Position numbers and translations under genes: made by a program. Positions 41,924-49,947 of a stretch of DNA of 64,000 nt are shown piece after piece. This stretch comes from Chloroflexota bacterium (GTDB taxonomy: Bacteria > Chloroflexota > Anaerolineae > Aggregatilineales > Phototrophicaceae). The DNA lies in the NCBI GenBank assembly GCA_026708115.1, contig JAPOVL010000046.1:310001-374000 (forward strand), written 5' to 3'. The notes under the pieces are model-generated. The model saw only the letters and a list, made by a program, of their open reading frames with translations, had not been told where the DNA came from and searched no databases. The stretch's first letter is position 1. The number at the start of each line of letters is the position of its first letter.

Positions 41924-42490
41924 TCATTGATCAAAGACGATGCCGCGATATACCTGTGCCAGCGGAAGGCTGCAAGCCAGCGGCTCGAGAGGGATGACAT
42001 CGTCCAGGCTGGCGTACTGCCGCAAGCGCCAGCCATCTTCCGCGCGGGTGTAGCACTCGGCGAATGCGCGCTCCTGGTCGAGGATGAGATAGCATAGAAT
42101 GCTGGGCACAGCGCCGTAGAACTCGACTTTGCTCGCGTGATCGCGCACCAGAGATGAGGGCGACGTCACTTCTACCACCAAAGTTGGATTCCGAAGGATG
42201 ACCTCGTTCTCGCCTTCAAAGTCAGCGTCGCCGCAGACCACGCTGACATCGGGATAAACGTACTTCGTCTCATCAATCCTGACGCGCATTTGACTGCCGA
42301 GTACCTCGCAGTTCCTATCCCCTAAGCTGGAAACTAGTTCGGCTGTCGTAAAAGCGACAATCTTGTTGTGTTTCCGCGTTCCACCTGGCATGGGTATGAT
42401 CTCTCCGTCGATGTATTCGTTGGCGCTTTCGCTGGCGTCATCGAATTCCAGGTATTCTTCAACTGTCATGTGGCGAAGGTTTGAAACCAT
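41924..42490 (-). CDS. Uma2 family (DUF820) endonuclease-like protein, copy 2
   Basis: 188 residues, same motifs as copy 1: MTVEEYLEFDDASE, EYIDGEIIPMPG, KYVYPDVSVVCG and LVVEVTSPSS. The last about 70 residues are almost the same in both copies, including the stretch from SKVEFYGAVPSI to the end, while the region around residues 38-70 differs strongly. This uneven pattern suggests gene conversion or domain exchange after duplication. The pair is inserted between SCO1664 and DUF3090 genes that are usually neighbours. Confidence 0.9.
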   Translation of the reverse strand: MVSNLRHMTVEEYLEFDDASESANEYIDGEIIPMPGGTRKHNKIVAFTTAELVSSLGDRNCEVLGSQMRVRIDETKYVYPDVSVVCGDADFEGENEVILRNPTLVVEVTSPSSLVRDHASKVEFYGAVPSILCYLILDQERAFAECYTRAEDGWRLRQYASLDDVIPLEPLACSLPLAQVYRGIVFDQ

Positions 42491-42584
42491 GATCCGTCCT
42501 CGCTAGTCCGAACACTCCTGCGGTGTAAGGGCCTCCCCTTCCATGTCTCGTCGCGCTCTTTGATTTCGCCCGAGGCGGACGCTG

Positions 42585-43139
42585 TCAGGTCCAGTAAAAG
42601 ATGATGCGTCCGTTTTGCTTGGCATCGGGACGGCCCGATTTCACCGTGTCCATGGCGTGCAAGCTGAGCGCGCGCATTTGTTCGCGGCTGCACCACATGC
42701 GCACCACTTGCGGGTCGCCGGGTCCACCTTCGAATATGCTGAAGTCGACATCTTCGTCGTCATCGTCGTCATCGAGGCTCTCGTCAAACTGGTTTTCGCT
42801 CTGCGGCACATATTCCTGCGCGATCAAGATGATCTTGTTATTGTGCGCCTCGTATGCCAGCCCCATTTGCGCGATGCGGAATAGCGGTTCAATGGGTTCG
42901 CGCAATTCCATATCCAATTCGCTGAAATCGGCTTCCGTTTTGGTATTGTCGCGATCGTCTATATCAGCGAGCAATTCGGTGATAGCCGAGGAAAGCGCCT
43001 GCGCCTGTTCCTTTTCTATAGTGAAGGAGACGATGCGGTGGTCTTGCCCGGCTTGAAGATGGAAGGTGCGTTGGCCCTTGGGCCCGATGGTGCCGACGGT
43101 CACAAAATCGACCGGGTTGAGTTCAATCACATTTGACAT
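42585..43139 (-). CDS. DUF3090 family protein
   Basis: 184 residues from ATG 43139, which has GGGAG 6 bases upstream. Beta-rich start with DFVTVGTIGPKGQRTFHLQAG and HRIVSFTIEKEQAQALSSAI, then an acidic spacer (ESLDDDDDDEDVDF) and a C-terminal half with RMWCSREQMRALSLHAMDTV and SGRPDAKQNGRIIFYW, the family's Cys and Pro/Asn landmarks. The acidic spacer is longer than usual. Encoded 27 bases downstream of the histidine phosphatase gene. Function unknown. Confidence 0.9.
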   Translation of the reverse strand: MSNVIELNPVDFVTVGTIGPKGQRTFHLQAGQDHRIVSFTIEKEQAQALSSAITELLADIDDRDNTKTEADFSELDMELREPIEPLFRIAQMGLAYEAHNNKIILIAQEYVPQSENQFDESLDDDDDDEDVDFSIFEGGPGDPQVVRMWCSREQMRALSLHAMDTVKSGRPDAKQNGRIIFYWT

Positions 43140-43166
43140 GACAGCTCCCACAACCTATGCCTGCGG

Positions 43167-43796
43167 CTATTTGCCGGCGTCTTTCTTTAATTCCAGGACG
43201 TGCGCGATATCATTCATGCACAGGACAAAGGGACGGCTATGCCCCAAGTGCAAAGTGCTGATCGACGCCGGCGAAATGACGATACGCTGGAAGACATCAA
43301 GGTGCATGCCGAGGTAATGCGCCAGCGCCATCTTGATCAGATCGGCATGGCATACCAGGGCGATCATTTGATCGGGGTGTTTTGGGGCCAAGGCTTCGAT
43401 AGCATTGACAATGCGAGTTTGTACGCCGCGCATGGTTTCGCCGCCCGGGAAGCGCGCGCGAGACGGGTATTCCTGCACCACATTCCACATCTTGCGCCGC
43501 TGCAAGTCGCTGATCGCCTTGCCCTGCCAATCGCCGTAGTGGACCTCGCTGATATCTTCGTGCGCCTCCACCGTCAACTTCGGGTGATGCGCGGCCAGAG
43601 CGCAGGCGGTTTCCATGGTGCGTTCCATCGGGCTGGCATAGATATGGTCAAGCGGCGCCGCTGCCAGGCGCCGCCCGAGCGCACCCGCCTGGGCTACCCC
43701 CTCTTCGTTGAGGTGAATGCCCGCCATCCTGCCTGCCAGTTTGCCGGTTTTCACATAATCGTTGACCGCATGTCGTATCAGAAGGAAGGTCGTCAT
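43167..43796 (-). CDS. Histidine phosphatase family protein (MSMEG_4193-like)
   Basis: 209 residues from ATG 43796 (an in-frame TTG precedes it). Catalytic motif FLLIRHAVND near the start with the phosphate-accepting His, then the Glu in YASPMERTMETA and the second His in IALVCHADLIKMALAHYLG. The family removes phosphate from small molecules or proteins; this subgroup is recognised by its link to DUF3090 and SCO1664. AGGAC lies 4 bases upstream. It is the promoter-proximal gene of the cluster on the minus strand. Confidence 0.9.
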   Translation of the reverse strand: MTTFLLIRHAVNDYVKTGKLAGRMAGIHLNEEGVAQAGALGRRLAAAPLDHIYASPMERTMETACALAAHHPKLTVEAHEDISEVHYGDWQGKAISDLQRRKMWNVVQEYPSRARFPGGETMRGVQTRIVNAIEALAPKHPDQMIALVCHADLIKMALAHYLGMHLDVFQRIVISPASISTLHLGHSRPFVLCMNDIAHVLELKKDAGK

Positions 43797-43933
43797 CAAG
43801 TCCTGCCAAAGAGCGCCGATGCACCCCTAACATCATAACATAGTCGCGCGCGCATCGGCTAGACAAGCTGCGACATCGTGAGCCTTGATGTGTATGATTC
43901 CCTGTCGAATGATCGCCCAGGAGGAGCTTTAAG

Positions 43934-44746
43934 ATGAACTTCGCCATCAACTATTCGCCGGAAGCCCTGCAACTATGGCAGGACAATCGCATTCAGGTCG
44001 ATATGTTCAAGTTCCCGCCCTGGGACGAACTGCGGCCTCTAATGCAACTGGGACCCGGCGCCTATATCCATTTCGAAAATATCGCCGGCGGACCTTATGC
44101 GAAGGAACAGGATCTGGCGGTCCTGCAGAACTGGCTGGATAGCACCGATACCCGCGTCGTCAACACGCATCTCGCCGTCTCCGCCAGCGACTTTGTCGAC
44201 GGCCTGCCCGTGACGCCGGAAGCCGTGATCGGGAAAGCGATAGAATGGGTCGATCGGCTGGGACGAAGCTTCGGCAACGAAAACGTGGTCGTCGAAAACT
44301 CGTCGTATCCGATAGCGGATTGGGACACCGGTCTGCTGGAAGAGGTGGTTGATCCGGCCGTGGTCAGTGAAATAGTCGGCCGCAGCGGCTGTGGCTTGCT
44401 CCTGGATGTTGCCCACGCGGTCCGCGCCTGCGAGGGCACGGGACGAAATGATGTGAATGCCTATCTGAATGCCATGCCCGTCGCTGCCTTGCGCGAATTG
44501 CACGTGGTCGGCATCTTGCCGCACAAGAACGAGTTCGGCGTGCGCGAAGATCATTTCGCCATGACCGACGATGATTGGTCCGTGGCCGAATGGGTAGTCG
44601 GACAGATTCGTGACGGTCATTGGCGCGAACCGGAGACCATGGCATTCGAATACGGCGGGATCGGCGAGCTCTTCGCCTGGCGCAGCGATGCTGATGTCAT
44701 CGCCGCGCAAGTCCCGAGACTTTATGAGTTGGCGCGCTCGGTTTAG
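43934..44746 (+). CDS. DUF692/MNIO-like TIM-barrel protein
   Basis: 270 residues. AGGAGGAGC stands before ATG 43934. A barrel with YIHFENIAG, VVNTHLAVSA, VVVENSSYPIAD (Glu-Asn), LLLDVAHAVRAC (Asp-His), LRELHVVGI (Glu-His) and MAFEYGG (Glu), in the order of metal ligands of the DUF692 / multinuclear iron oxygenase family, whose members modify Cys-rich peptides such as methanobactin precursors. No precursor peptide or partner (MbnC-like) gene is adjacent, so the substrate is unknown and plain xylose-isomerase-like activity cannot be ruled out. Confidence 0.65.
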   Translation: MNFAINYSPEALQLWQDNRIQVDMFKFPPWDELRPLMQLGPGAYIHFENIAGGPYAKEQDLAVLQNWLDSTDTRVVNTHLAVSASDFVDGLPVTPEAVIGKAIEWVDRLGRSFGNENVVVENSSYPIADWDTGLLEEVVDPAVVSEIVGRSGCGLLLDVAHAVRACEGTGRNDVNAYLNAMPVAALRELHVVGILPHKNEFGVREDHFAMTDDDWSVAEWVVGQIRDGHWREPETMAFEYGGIGELFAWRSDADVIAAQVPRLYELARSV

Positions 44747-44827
44747 GGTAGGGGCGGCGGGCGGCTAGATGCAAATGGCAACGGATCAGCCAAGGCTGCC
44801 CCCTACGCGGTTCATCGTGAAACTGTA

Positions 44828-44933
44828 GCCGCATGGCGCGTATCCGACGAAAAGGACAAAGGAATGCCGCGCTCACGCAAAATAGGAAGCCTGCTTGTCG
44901 CATGAGCGACGCGGTTTACGTCAACAGCGGCGA
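44828..44933 (+). repeat. Dispersed repeat, copy D
   Basis: GCCGCATGGCGCG, CGACGAAAAGG, GGAATGCCGCGCTCACGCA, AAAATAGGAAGC, GTCGCATGAGCGAC and GCGGTTTACGTCAAC, in the same order as copies B and C. About 20 bases further, CTATCAGGTCGCCCGAAAATC (44957-44977) also occurs, with one change, at 15415-15435. Confidence 0.75.
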
Positions 44934-45056
44934 CCGGCGGTCAGTGTCTACGCGACCTATCAGGTCGCCCGAAAATCACCTCTCTTGCCGCAGGCTTGCG
45001 GCGATTGCCTCTTTGCGCTAGGCTGAAATCGCAACTTGCCCGGCGCTTGACTCCAC

Positions 45057-46610
45057 ATGAACGCAAACAGCGAATCTTCTTCTCATAGTCCGCTTAGCCC
45101 AATCAGCCGCCGTCATCTGTGGCTGCTTTTGCTGGCAACTGCGCTGATTCAAGGCGTCATGTTCGTCAGTTATCCGTTGGGCACCGGCAGCAACAACGAC
45201 AACGAATCGGCGCAGAAATACCTGATCAGCGAATACGCCAAGGGCAACTTTCTGGTCGGCAACGTGCGTTACAACACTGGCTATTCACTGGTCATGGCGC
45301 CTTTCAAAACGCTGACGGACCACGTGGGCCGCCTGTCGGAGCGCGCCTTGCTGCTCTTGCAAGTTCTGGCGAGCAGCGCCGTGCCTTTTCTGGTTTATGA
45401 CATCATGCGCCGGCGTTTTGACAGTCGCTGCGCGCTGATGACGGCGCTTCTGGTTCTGGTCGACCCCTTCAACTTGCAGTGGGCGCATTTCCAATTGCCG
45501 GGCTGGCTGCTCGCGCTGGCGACCGTCAGCGCTTTATGGCTGGCGCAGCTCGCTTGGTCAGCGCCGCCAGGGCGACGCTTTGGCTTGGTGGCGCTGGCCG
45601 CGGTCGTGCTGGGCATCATGAGCTTTACGCGTTTTAACTACGCGCCTTTGGCAGCGATTTACGGTTTGAGCTTCTTCATGTGGCGTCATATTCCGTTTCG
45701 TCAGCGTCTGAAGCTATTTGGCATGGTCGGCGCAATCAGTGGCGGCATCCTGGTTGCTTATATCGCTCTGATTCACATCCCGTCAACCGGCACAACCACC
45801 TTGAGTTGCACCGCCGGCGCGACCCTGGTGGCCAGCTTGCCGGAAAAGAACTTCGAGATACGCGCTTCCAACGGACCACACTCGACCCGTTACGCACAGT
45901 TGCTGACGCTGCGACCAGAGCGCAATGTCGATTTCTTCGGTGATACTTATCCGCTCTGGCGGGTTCCGGGTCCTTGGGTGAGCGCCGAGGAAAAAGAAGC
46001 TTTTCTGGCGCAGCCTTTTGGTGAAGTACAAGAGAAAATCGACATCCTCTTCCCGGCGGCGCTTTACTGGTACCTCGGTCCCTGTCCCGCTGATGCTTTG
46101 CTCTACGATGTCTACGCCGAAACCGTTTCGAGTGACTTTTTGAAACTGGCAATGGCGCATAAGGACGCGGTCTTCTATATGCTTATCCAGCACCCCGGCG
46201 CCCCTCCCTTTCCACTTCAATACGTCGACAAGCCCGAGAAGGTGACATGGCTGGACGAGGGATGGCTGGGTTTCCAGCGGGCGGAAAGCGCGACCTACAA
46301 TGGGCATCGCTTGTGGCGGCCCGGTGTTGTTGCCTATAGCGCGCTGTTCCCGGCCCTCAATCTGATCAAGCTCTTGACGCCCCTGGCGCTGGTCGCGGCC
46401 TTTTGGCGGCGCGATTACTTGCTGGTTACTGTCGCGGGGATGCTGCTCTCGGGCCTGATATTGATCGCGATAGCCGCCACCATTGAGCCGCGCTACTACG
46501 CCTCGATGGCGCCGCTATTCATGATCTTGATTGGCCCATTCCTGGCTGATCTGCTCAATCGGGTTCGACCTGGCGGGCAGGCGCCCTCGGCCCAAACCTC
46601 TGTCCCATAA
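45057..46610 (+). CDS. Polytopic membrane glycosyltransferase-like protein (GT-C type)
   Basis: 517 residues with about ten hydrophobic helices. A luminal loop after helix 1 carries NNDNESAQKYLISEYAKG, an acidic motif in the place where GT39/GT83/ArnT-like enzymes have catalytic Asp/Glu, and NVRYNTGYSLVMAPFKTL. A large exoplasmic loop (about 250-420) contains two Cys. These enzymes move sugars or mannose from polyprenyl-phosphate donors to proteins or lipids. Distant similarity only; no polymerase or ligase motif is decisive. No signal for neighbours in the same pathway. Confidence 0.65.
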   Translation: MNANSESSSHSPLSPISRRHLWLLLLATALIQGVMFVSYPLGTGSNNDNESAQKYLISEYAKGNFLVGNVRYNTGYSLVMAPFKTLTDHVGRLSERALLLLQVLASSAVPFLVYDIMRRRFDSRCALMTALLVLVDPFNLQWAHFQLPGWLLALATVSALWLAQLAWSAPPGRRFGLVALAAVVLGIMSFTRFNYAPLAAIYGLSFFMWRHIPFRQRLKLFGMVGAISGGILVAYIALIHIPSTGTTTLSCTAGATLVASLPEKNFEIRASNGPHSTRYAQLLTLRPERNVDFFGDTYPLWRVPGPWVSAEEKEAFLAQPFGEVQEKIDILFPAALYWYLGPCPADALLYDVYAETVSSDFLKLAMAHKDAVFYMLIQHPGAPPFPLQYVDKPEKVTWLDEGWLGFQRAESATYNGHRLWRPGVVAYSALFPALNLIKLLTPLALVAAFWRRDYLLVTVAGMLLSGLILIAIAATIEPRYYASMAPLFMILIGPFLADLLNRVRPGGQAPSAQTSVP

Positions 46611-47218
46611 AGGGCTGAGTATTTGGCTAGCGCGCTTTTTCTTGTCTTCAGATTTGTTAGGCGCGCGTGGTTTGTGTCCGTGTTGTGTCCTTTCTCAATC
46701 AATGCGGTAATCCAGACATCCGCAGGTATGGAACAGGGACGACTCACAGAGTCGCGTACACCCTGACCGCCGACACAGCCTTGCGGAGGAGGAGCGCGTT
46801 AGGCGAGAATAAGATTACATATAGATCGTTTGTCTAAAATGAGATTTTTCGCATTATTTTATTGGGACTACTTCTGTGGTTAGAATAAAGTTTGTGCAAT
46901 GTTCATCGTAGCACATACTTATTTTGATGGGATTACCCTGAACCCTGCACAAGTCGCTATGGACGACCTGCACAATAGATGGTACACTGATGCTGCAACG
47001 TGGCAAAAAAGGTAGCTATGTCGGCTTTATCCACATTGGTGCAGTGGGTACGCACCCATAAGTCCCCCGGAGAGAATGCGATTTGCACAACGACAACTCG
47101 GCGCCTCGGCGTCGATGCTTTGCGCCGGTCTGTCATCCTCTGGCATCGGTTGGTTCACGATGGTAAGAAGGCTTTGGCAATACCCAGTCAATCGTAATCT
47201 TGTCAGGAGCAAGCAGTA
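46611..47218. other. Gene-free stretch upstream of the cold-shock gene
   Basis: About 600 bases without a supportable gene. It holds a short CGACTC-ACA-GAGTCG hairpin (46740-46754) and two CCTGCACAA direct repeats about 25 bases apart near 46945-46975. The last 200 bases could be a long structured leader, which is usual for cspA-type genes, but no promoter was found with confidence. Confidence 0.4.
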
Positions 47219-47434
47219 ATGTCAGAAGAACGTATGCAAGGTACCGTGAAATGGTTCAACGCCGAAAAGGGATATGGTTTCATTTCCCAGGAAGGCGGCG
47301 ATGACCTTTTCGTTCACTATTCGGAGATTCAAGGGAGCGGCTACCGCACGCTTGATGAAGGCGCGCGCGTCGAATTCCTTATAACGGAAGGTCGGAAGGG
47401 CAAGCAAGCTAGCAACGTTGCCCTGCTTGAGTAA
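47219..47434 (+). CDS. Cold-shock domain protein (CspA family)
   Basis: 71 residues, one OB-fold cold-shock domain. RNA-binding motifs KGYGFI (RNP1) and DLFVHY (RNP2) are intact, as is GTVKWFN at the N-terminus. It binds single-stranded RNA and DNA and prevents secondary structure. CAGGAG lies before ATG 47219, and a clear terminator follows 24 bases after the stop, so it is monocistronic. Which of the genome's csp paralogues this is cannot be said. Confidence 0.95.
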   Translation: MSEERMQGTVKWFNAEKGYGFISQEGGDDLFVHYSEIQGSGYRTLDEGARVEFLITEGRKGKQASNVALLE

Positions 47435-47457
47435 GCCAGGTCCGAATTTGTAGACAG

Positions 47458-47486
47458 AGCCCGCCTATACACAGACGGGCTTTTTT
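47458..47486 (+). terminator. Rho-independent terminator of the cold-shock gene
   Basis: AGCCCG (47458-47463) pairs with CGGGCT (47476-47481), 12-base loop, six T residues from 47481. Confidence 0.85.
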
Positions 47487-47512
47487 ATTTTGCAACAAGG
47501 ACCAGCAAACTT

Positions 47513-47796
47513 TATTTTAGGAGCTTATGTAGTTAAGTAGCCAAACCCGCGTTAGTCTTGGTTCTCGATCTATTTGGGTTTTGTTGTGGTTATGAGCCGC
47601 GCGACTTTCTGCGGGGTGTAGGGTGTGCCGTCGGTCTTACGCGGCAGAGGGTTAGGTGGGCGCCCGCAGTGGTTTTCGAGTTGTCTGGTTTCTTGCTAGT
47701 ATCTCTTTTCTCGCTCACGGCCCCCCATAATAATAGCCGAAAGGTAGCAAGACTATAAAGGGTTTCTGGCTACTTAACTACATAAGCCCTAAAATA
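47513..47796. mobile_element. 284-bp MITE-like element with ~30-bp terminal inverted repeats
   Basis: 47513-47543 (31 bases) is the reverse complement of 47767-47796 (30 bases) with a single one-base indel. Both ends are bordered by TA, as in elements moved by IS630/Tc1-mariner transposases. No convincing gene lies inside: an open frame of 66 codons has no ribosome-binding site and no protein-like pattern. It is unrelated in sequence to the element at 38113-38357. Its right end is 35 bases from the remnant of the ferrochelatase gene. Confidence 0.75.
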
Positions 47797-47830
47797 GTAT
47801 GCCTGTTCGGCTACCGCATATCGCGGTTTA

Positions 47831-48345
47831 TTAAAAAGATTCCAGGGCAGTACTGGCATCCTTGCTGGGCCGTCGACCTTCTTCGACGTTGGCCCAACCC
47901 GATGCGTTGCTTTGAACGATTTCAGCCAGAGCATCCATAAAGCCCGGATTCGCGTTGAGGCAGGGCGCCAGGTGAAAGAATCCGGCGTTTCCGCCGCCCT
48001 CTGCAAACTGCTCACGCCCTTCGTTCCCAAGTTCATCCAACGTCTCCAGGCAGTCGGTTACGAATCCAGGTGCGAATACCAGCGGTCTGCGAACACCGCG
48101 ATGATGCAAAGCTTCGAGCACATCTTCTGTATAAGGCTGCATCCAGGCCTCTGGGCCAAAGCGCGATTGAAAGCTCACTGTCCACTGGTCGTCGCGCCAA
48201 GCCATGGCATCTGCCAGCAGCCCCGCCGTGTGTTCACAGTGTTCACGGTAGGGATCGCCAGTCGTGACATATCGATTGGGGATGCCATGATAAGTGATCA
48301 CAAACATGTCCGGAGGAAGCGGCAGCGCGGCAATCTCACGTTCCA
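47831..48345 (-). pseudogene. hemH: Ferrochelatase 3' fragment
   Basis: About 170 residues equal to the C-terminal half of HemH: FVITYHGIPNRY with the catalytic-type His, VSFQSRFGPEAWMQPYTEDV, VFAPGFVTDCLETLDELGNE with the metal-site Glu, and HLAPCLNANP. Ferrochelatase inserts Fe2+ into porphyrin. The N-terminal half is missing; upstream the sequence runs into an iron-transport permease on the other strand at 48347. The frame stays open to 48634, but that part is antisense to the permease. The gene is a remnant. Confidence 0.85.
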
Positions 48346-48346
48346 G

Positions 48347-49343
48347 ATGCTTCTTCTGCTGTTGCTGCCGGGCCTTGTCGCGGCTACGCTGATTCTGTTG
48401 GCCTGCTTGCTCTGGAGCATCACGCTCGGGGCCGCGGAAATCGACCGCGATACCGTGTTTGCCGCGCTGGCCCAGCCGGATGAAACCGACTTCGAGCATC
48501 TCATCATTCTCACGGTGCGCCTTCCAAGAGTATTGGGGGGGACTCTTGGTGGGCGTGGCGCTCGCTGTGGCCGGCGCCATCATGCAGGCCCTGACGCGAA
48601 ACCCGCTTGCGGATAGCGGCATCTTGGGTATCAATGCCGGCGCTGCGTTTACGGTCGTGGTGACCGTCTTTCTGCTGCGCGAGTCTTCACTGGCGGCCTA
48701 CGCCTTAGCCGGCATGTTTGGCGCAGCGGCGGCTGGCGCGCTGGTTTACGGCCTGGGTTCGGCTGGCAGGGGCGGACCGACGCCTTTGCGGCTTACCTTG
48801 GCCGGTGTCATCGTCACCGCCTTCCTATCTGCGCTGACGACATTGATCCTCATTTCCGATCGCGAGACGCTCGAACAGATTCGTTTCTGGACCGCCGGTT
48901 CGCTGGCCGGGCGGGATATGCCGCTCTTGCGTCAATAGGCGCCGATTGTCCTGCTCGGCGCCGTTGGCGCGCTTCTGCTCGGACGACAGATCACTACTAT
49001 CAGCTTGGGCGAAGATGTGGCGAAAGGATTGGGCCAGAACACGGTCGTCGTCAAGCTCTTCGGCGCTTTAATCGTGGTGCTACTGGCCGGTGGCGCCGTT
49101 GCCTTGGCGGGTCCGATTGGTTTCGTCGGGCTGGTGGCGCCGCATATCGCCCGCTTCTTAGTGGGTCCGGATTATCGTTGGGTGATTGCCTATTCCGGGG
49201 CGCTGGGCGGGGCTATGGTCGTGGTGGCCGATGTGGCGGCGCGCATCGTCCTGCGGCCACAAGAGATACCGGTCGGCGTCATGATGGCATTGGTGGGCGC
49301 GCCCTTCTTCATTTATCTGGCGCGGTGGCGGGTGCGTCGCTGA
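48347..49343 (+). pseudogene. FecCD-family iron/heme ABC permease, frameshifted and stop-interrupted
   Basis: Three segments of one FecCD (BtuC-like) permease. From ATG 48347 it reads PGLVAATLILLACLLWSITL and LIILTVRLPRVLGG. A run of seven G at 48535-48541 (six needed) shifts the frame; the next frame continues LLVGVALAVAGAIMQALTRNP. A TAG at 48936-48938 then interrupts the same frame, which resumes with ITTISLGEDVAKGLG and GFVGLVAPHIARFLVG to a TGA at 49341-49343. Two separate lesions make function unlikely. Such permeases import siderophores, heme or cobalamin with an SBP and ATPase, neither of which is near. Confidence 0.88.
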
Positions 49344-49738
49344 TGAGTAAGATAAAGCACAGTTCCAAGCCGAGCTGGATTACCGTAGGTCAGGGAAGTT
49401 GGCCGTTCTCATTGAAGATCGATCGCCGTGTGCCGCCCGCCGCGCTGGCAATCCTCGCTGTCACCTTTTGCGTCTTGGTCTTGAGCATCAGCTATGGCGC
49501 CTATGATATCTCTGTTTCAGAAGCCCTGCAGACGCTGACCCGCACTCTGCCGGGTGATCATCCCGATGGGCGTAGTTTCAATCCGGTGGTCTTTACATTC
49601 CGCCTGCCACGAATCCTGACCGCATTTCTGGTGGGCATGGCCTTGGCGACATCGGGGGCGATCCTGCAAGGCATTACGCGCAATCCGTTGGCGGAGCCGG
49701 GCATCATTGGCGTCAATGCGGGCGCTGCCTGGCGGTAA
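49343..49738 (+). pseudogene. Second FecCD-family permease, truncated after 131 residues
   Basis: Starts at ATG 49343, which overlaps the previous stop as TGATG, the usual coupling of a two-permease iron transporter. It contains the N-terminal helix AALAILAVTFCVLVLSISYG, RLPRILTAFLVGMALATSGAI and LQGITRNPLAEPGIIGVNAG, the FecCD signature region. The frame then stops after AAWR; about 200 residues (helices 4-10) are missing and the 200 bases that follow hold no gene. A remnant. Confidence 0.85.
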
Positions 49739-49947
49739 ACTCGCAGGGGCTCCAATCTCAATCACCATTTGGAGATTAGCCTATTTTTTGACGCTTGCAT
49801 ATTTACTCTATTTCCGGCAAGTCTTCGGGACGCGCGAGTTCTTACACGATTAACTGGGATAGTACATTGCTTGCAAGGCTTGCATTACAGCGGACCAATC
49901 GAAATTTCCACGCGTCTACAAAAGATTGATGAATTAAGACCCCATTC

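Noticed and set aside
47000..47197. 65-codon frame just before the cold-shock gene
   Set aside because: No ribosome-binding site or recognisable motif; the stretch fits a csp leader better.
47558..47758. 66-codon frame inside the 47.5-kb inverted-repeat element
   Set aside because: No Shine-Dalgarno and no protein-like pattern; the element looks non-coding.
48349..48634. N-terminal extension of the ferrochelatase frame
   Set aside because: It is antisense to the FecCD permease remnant and has no HemH similarity.
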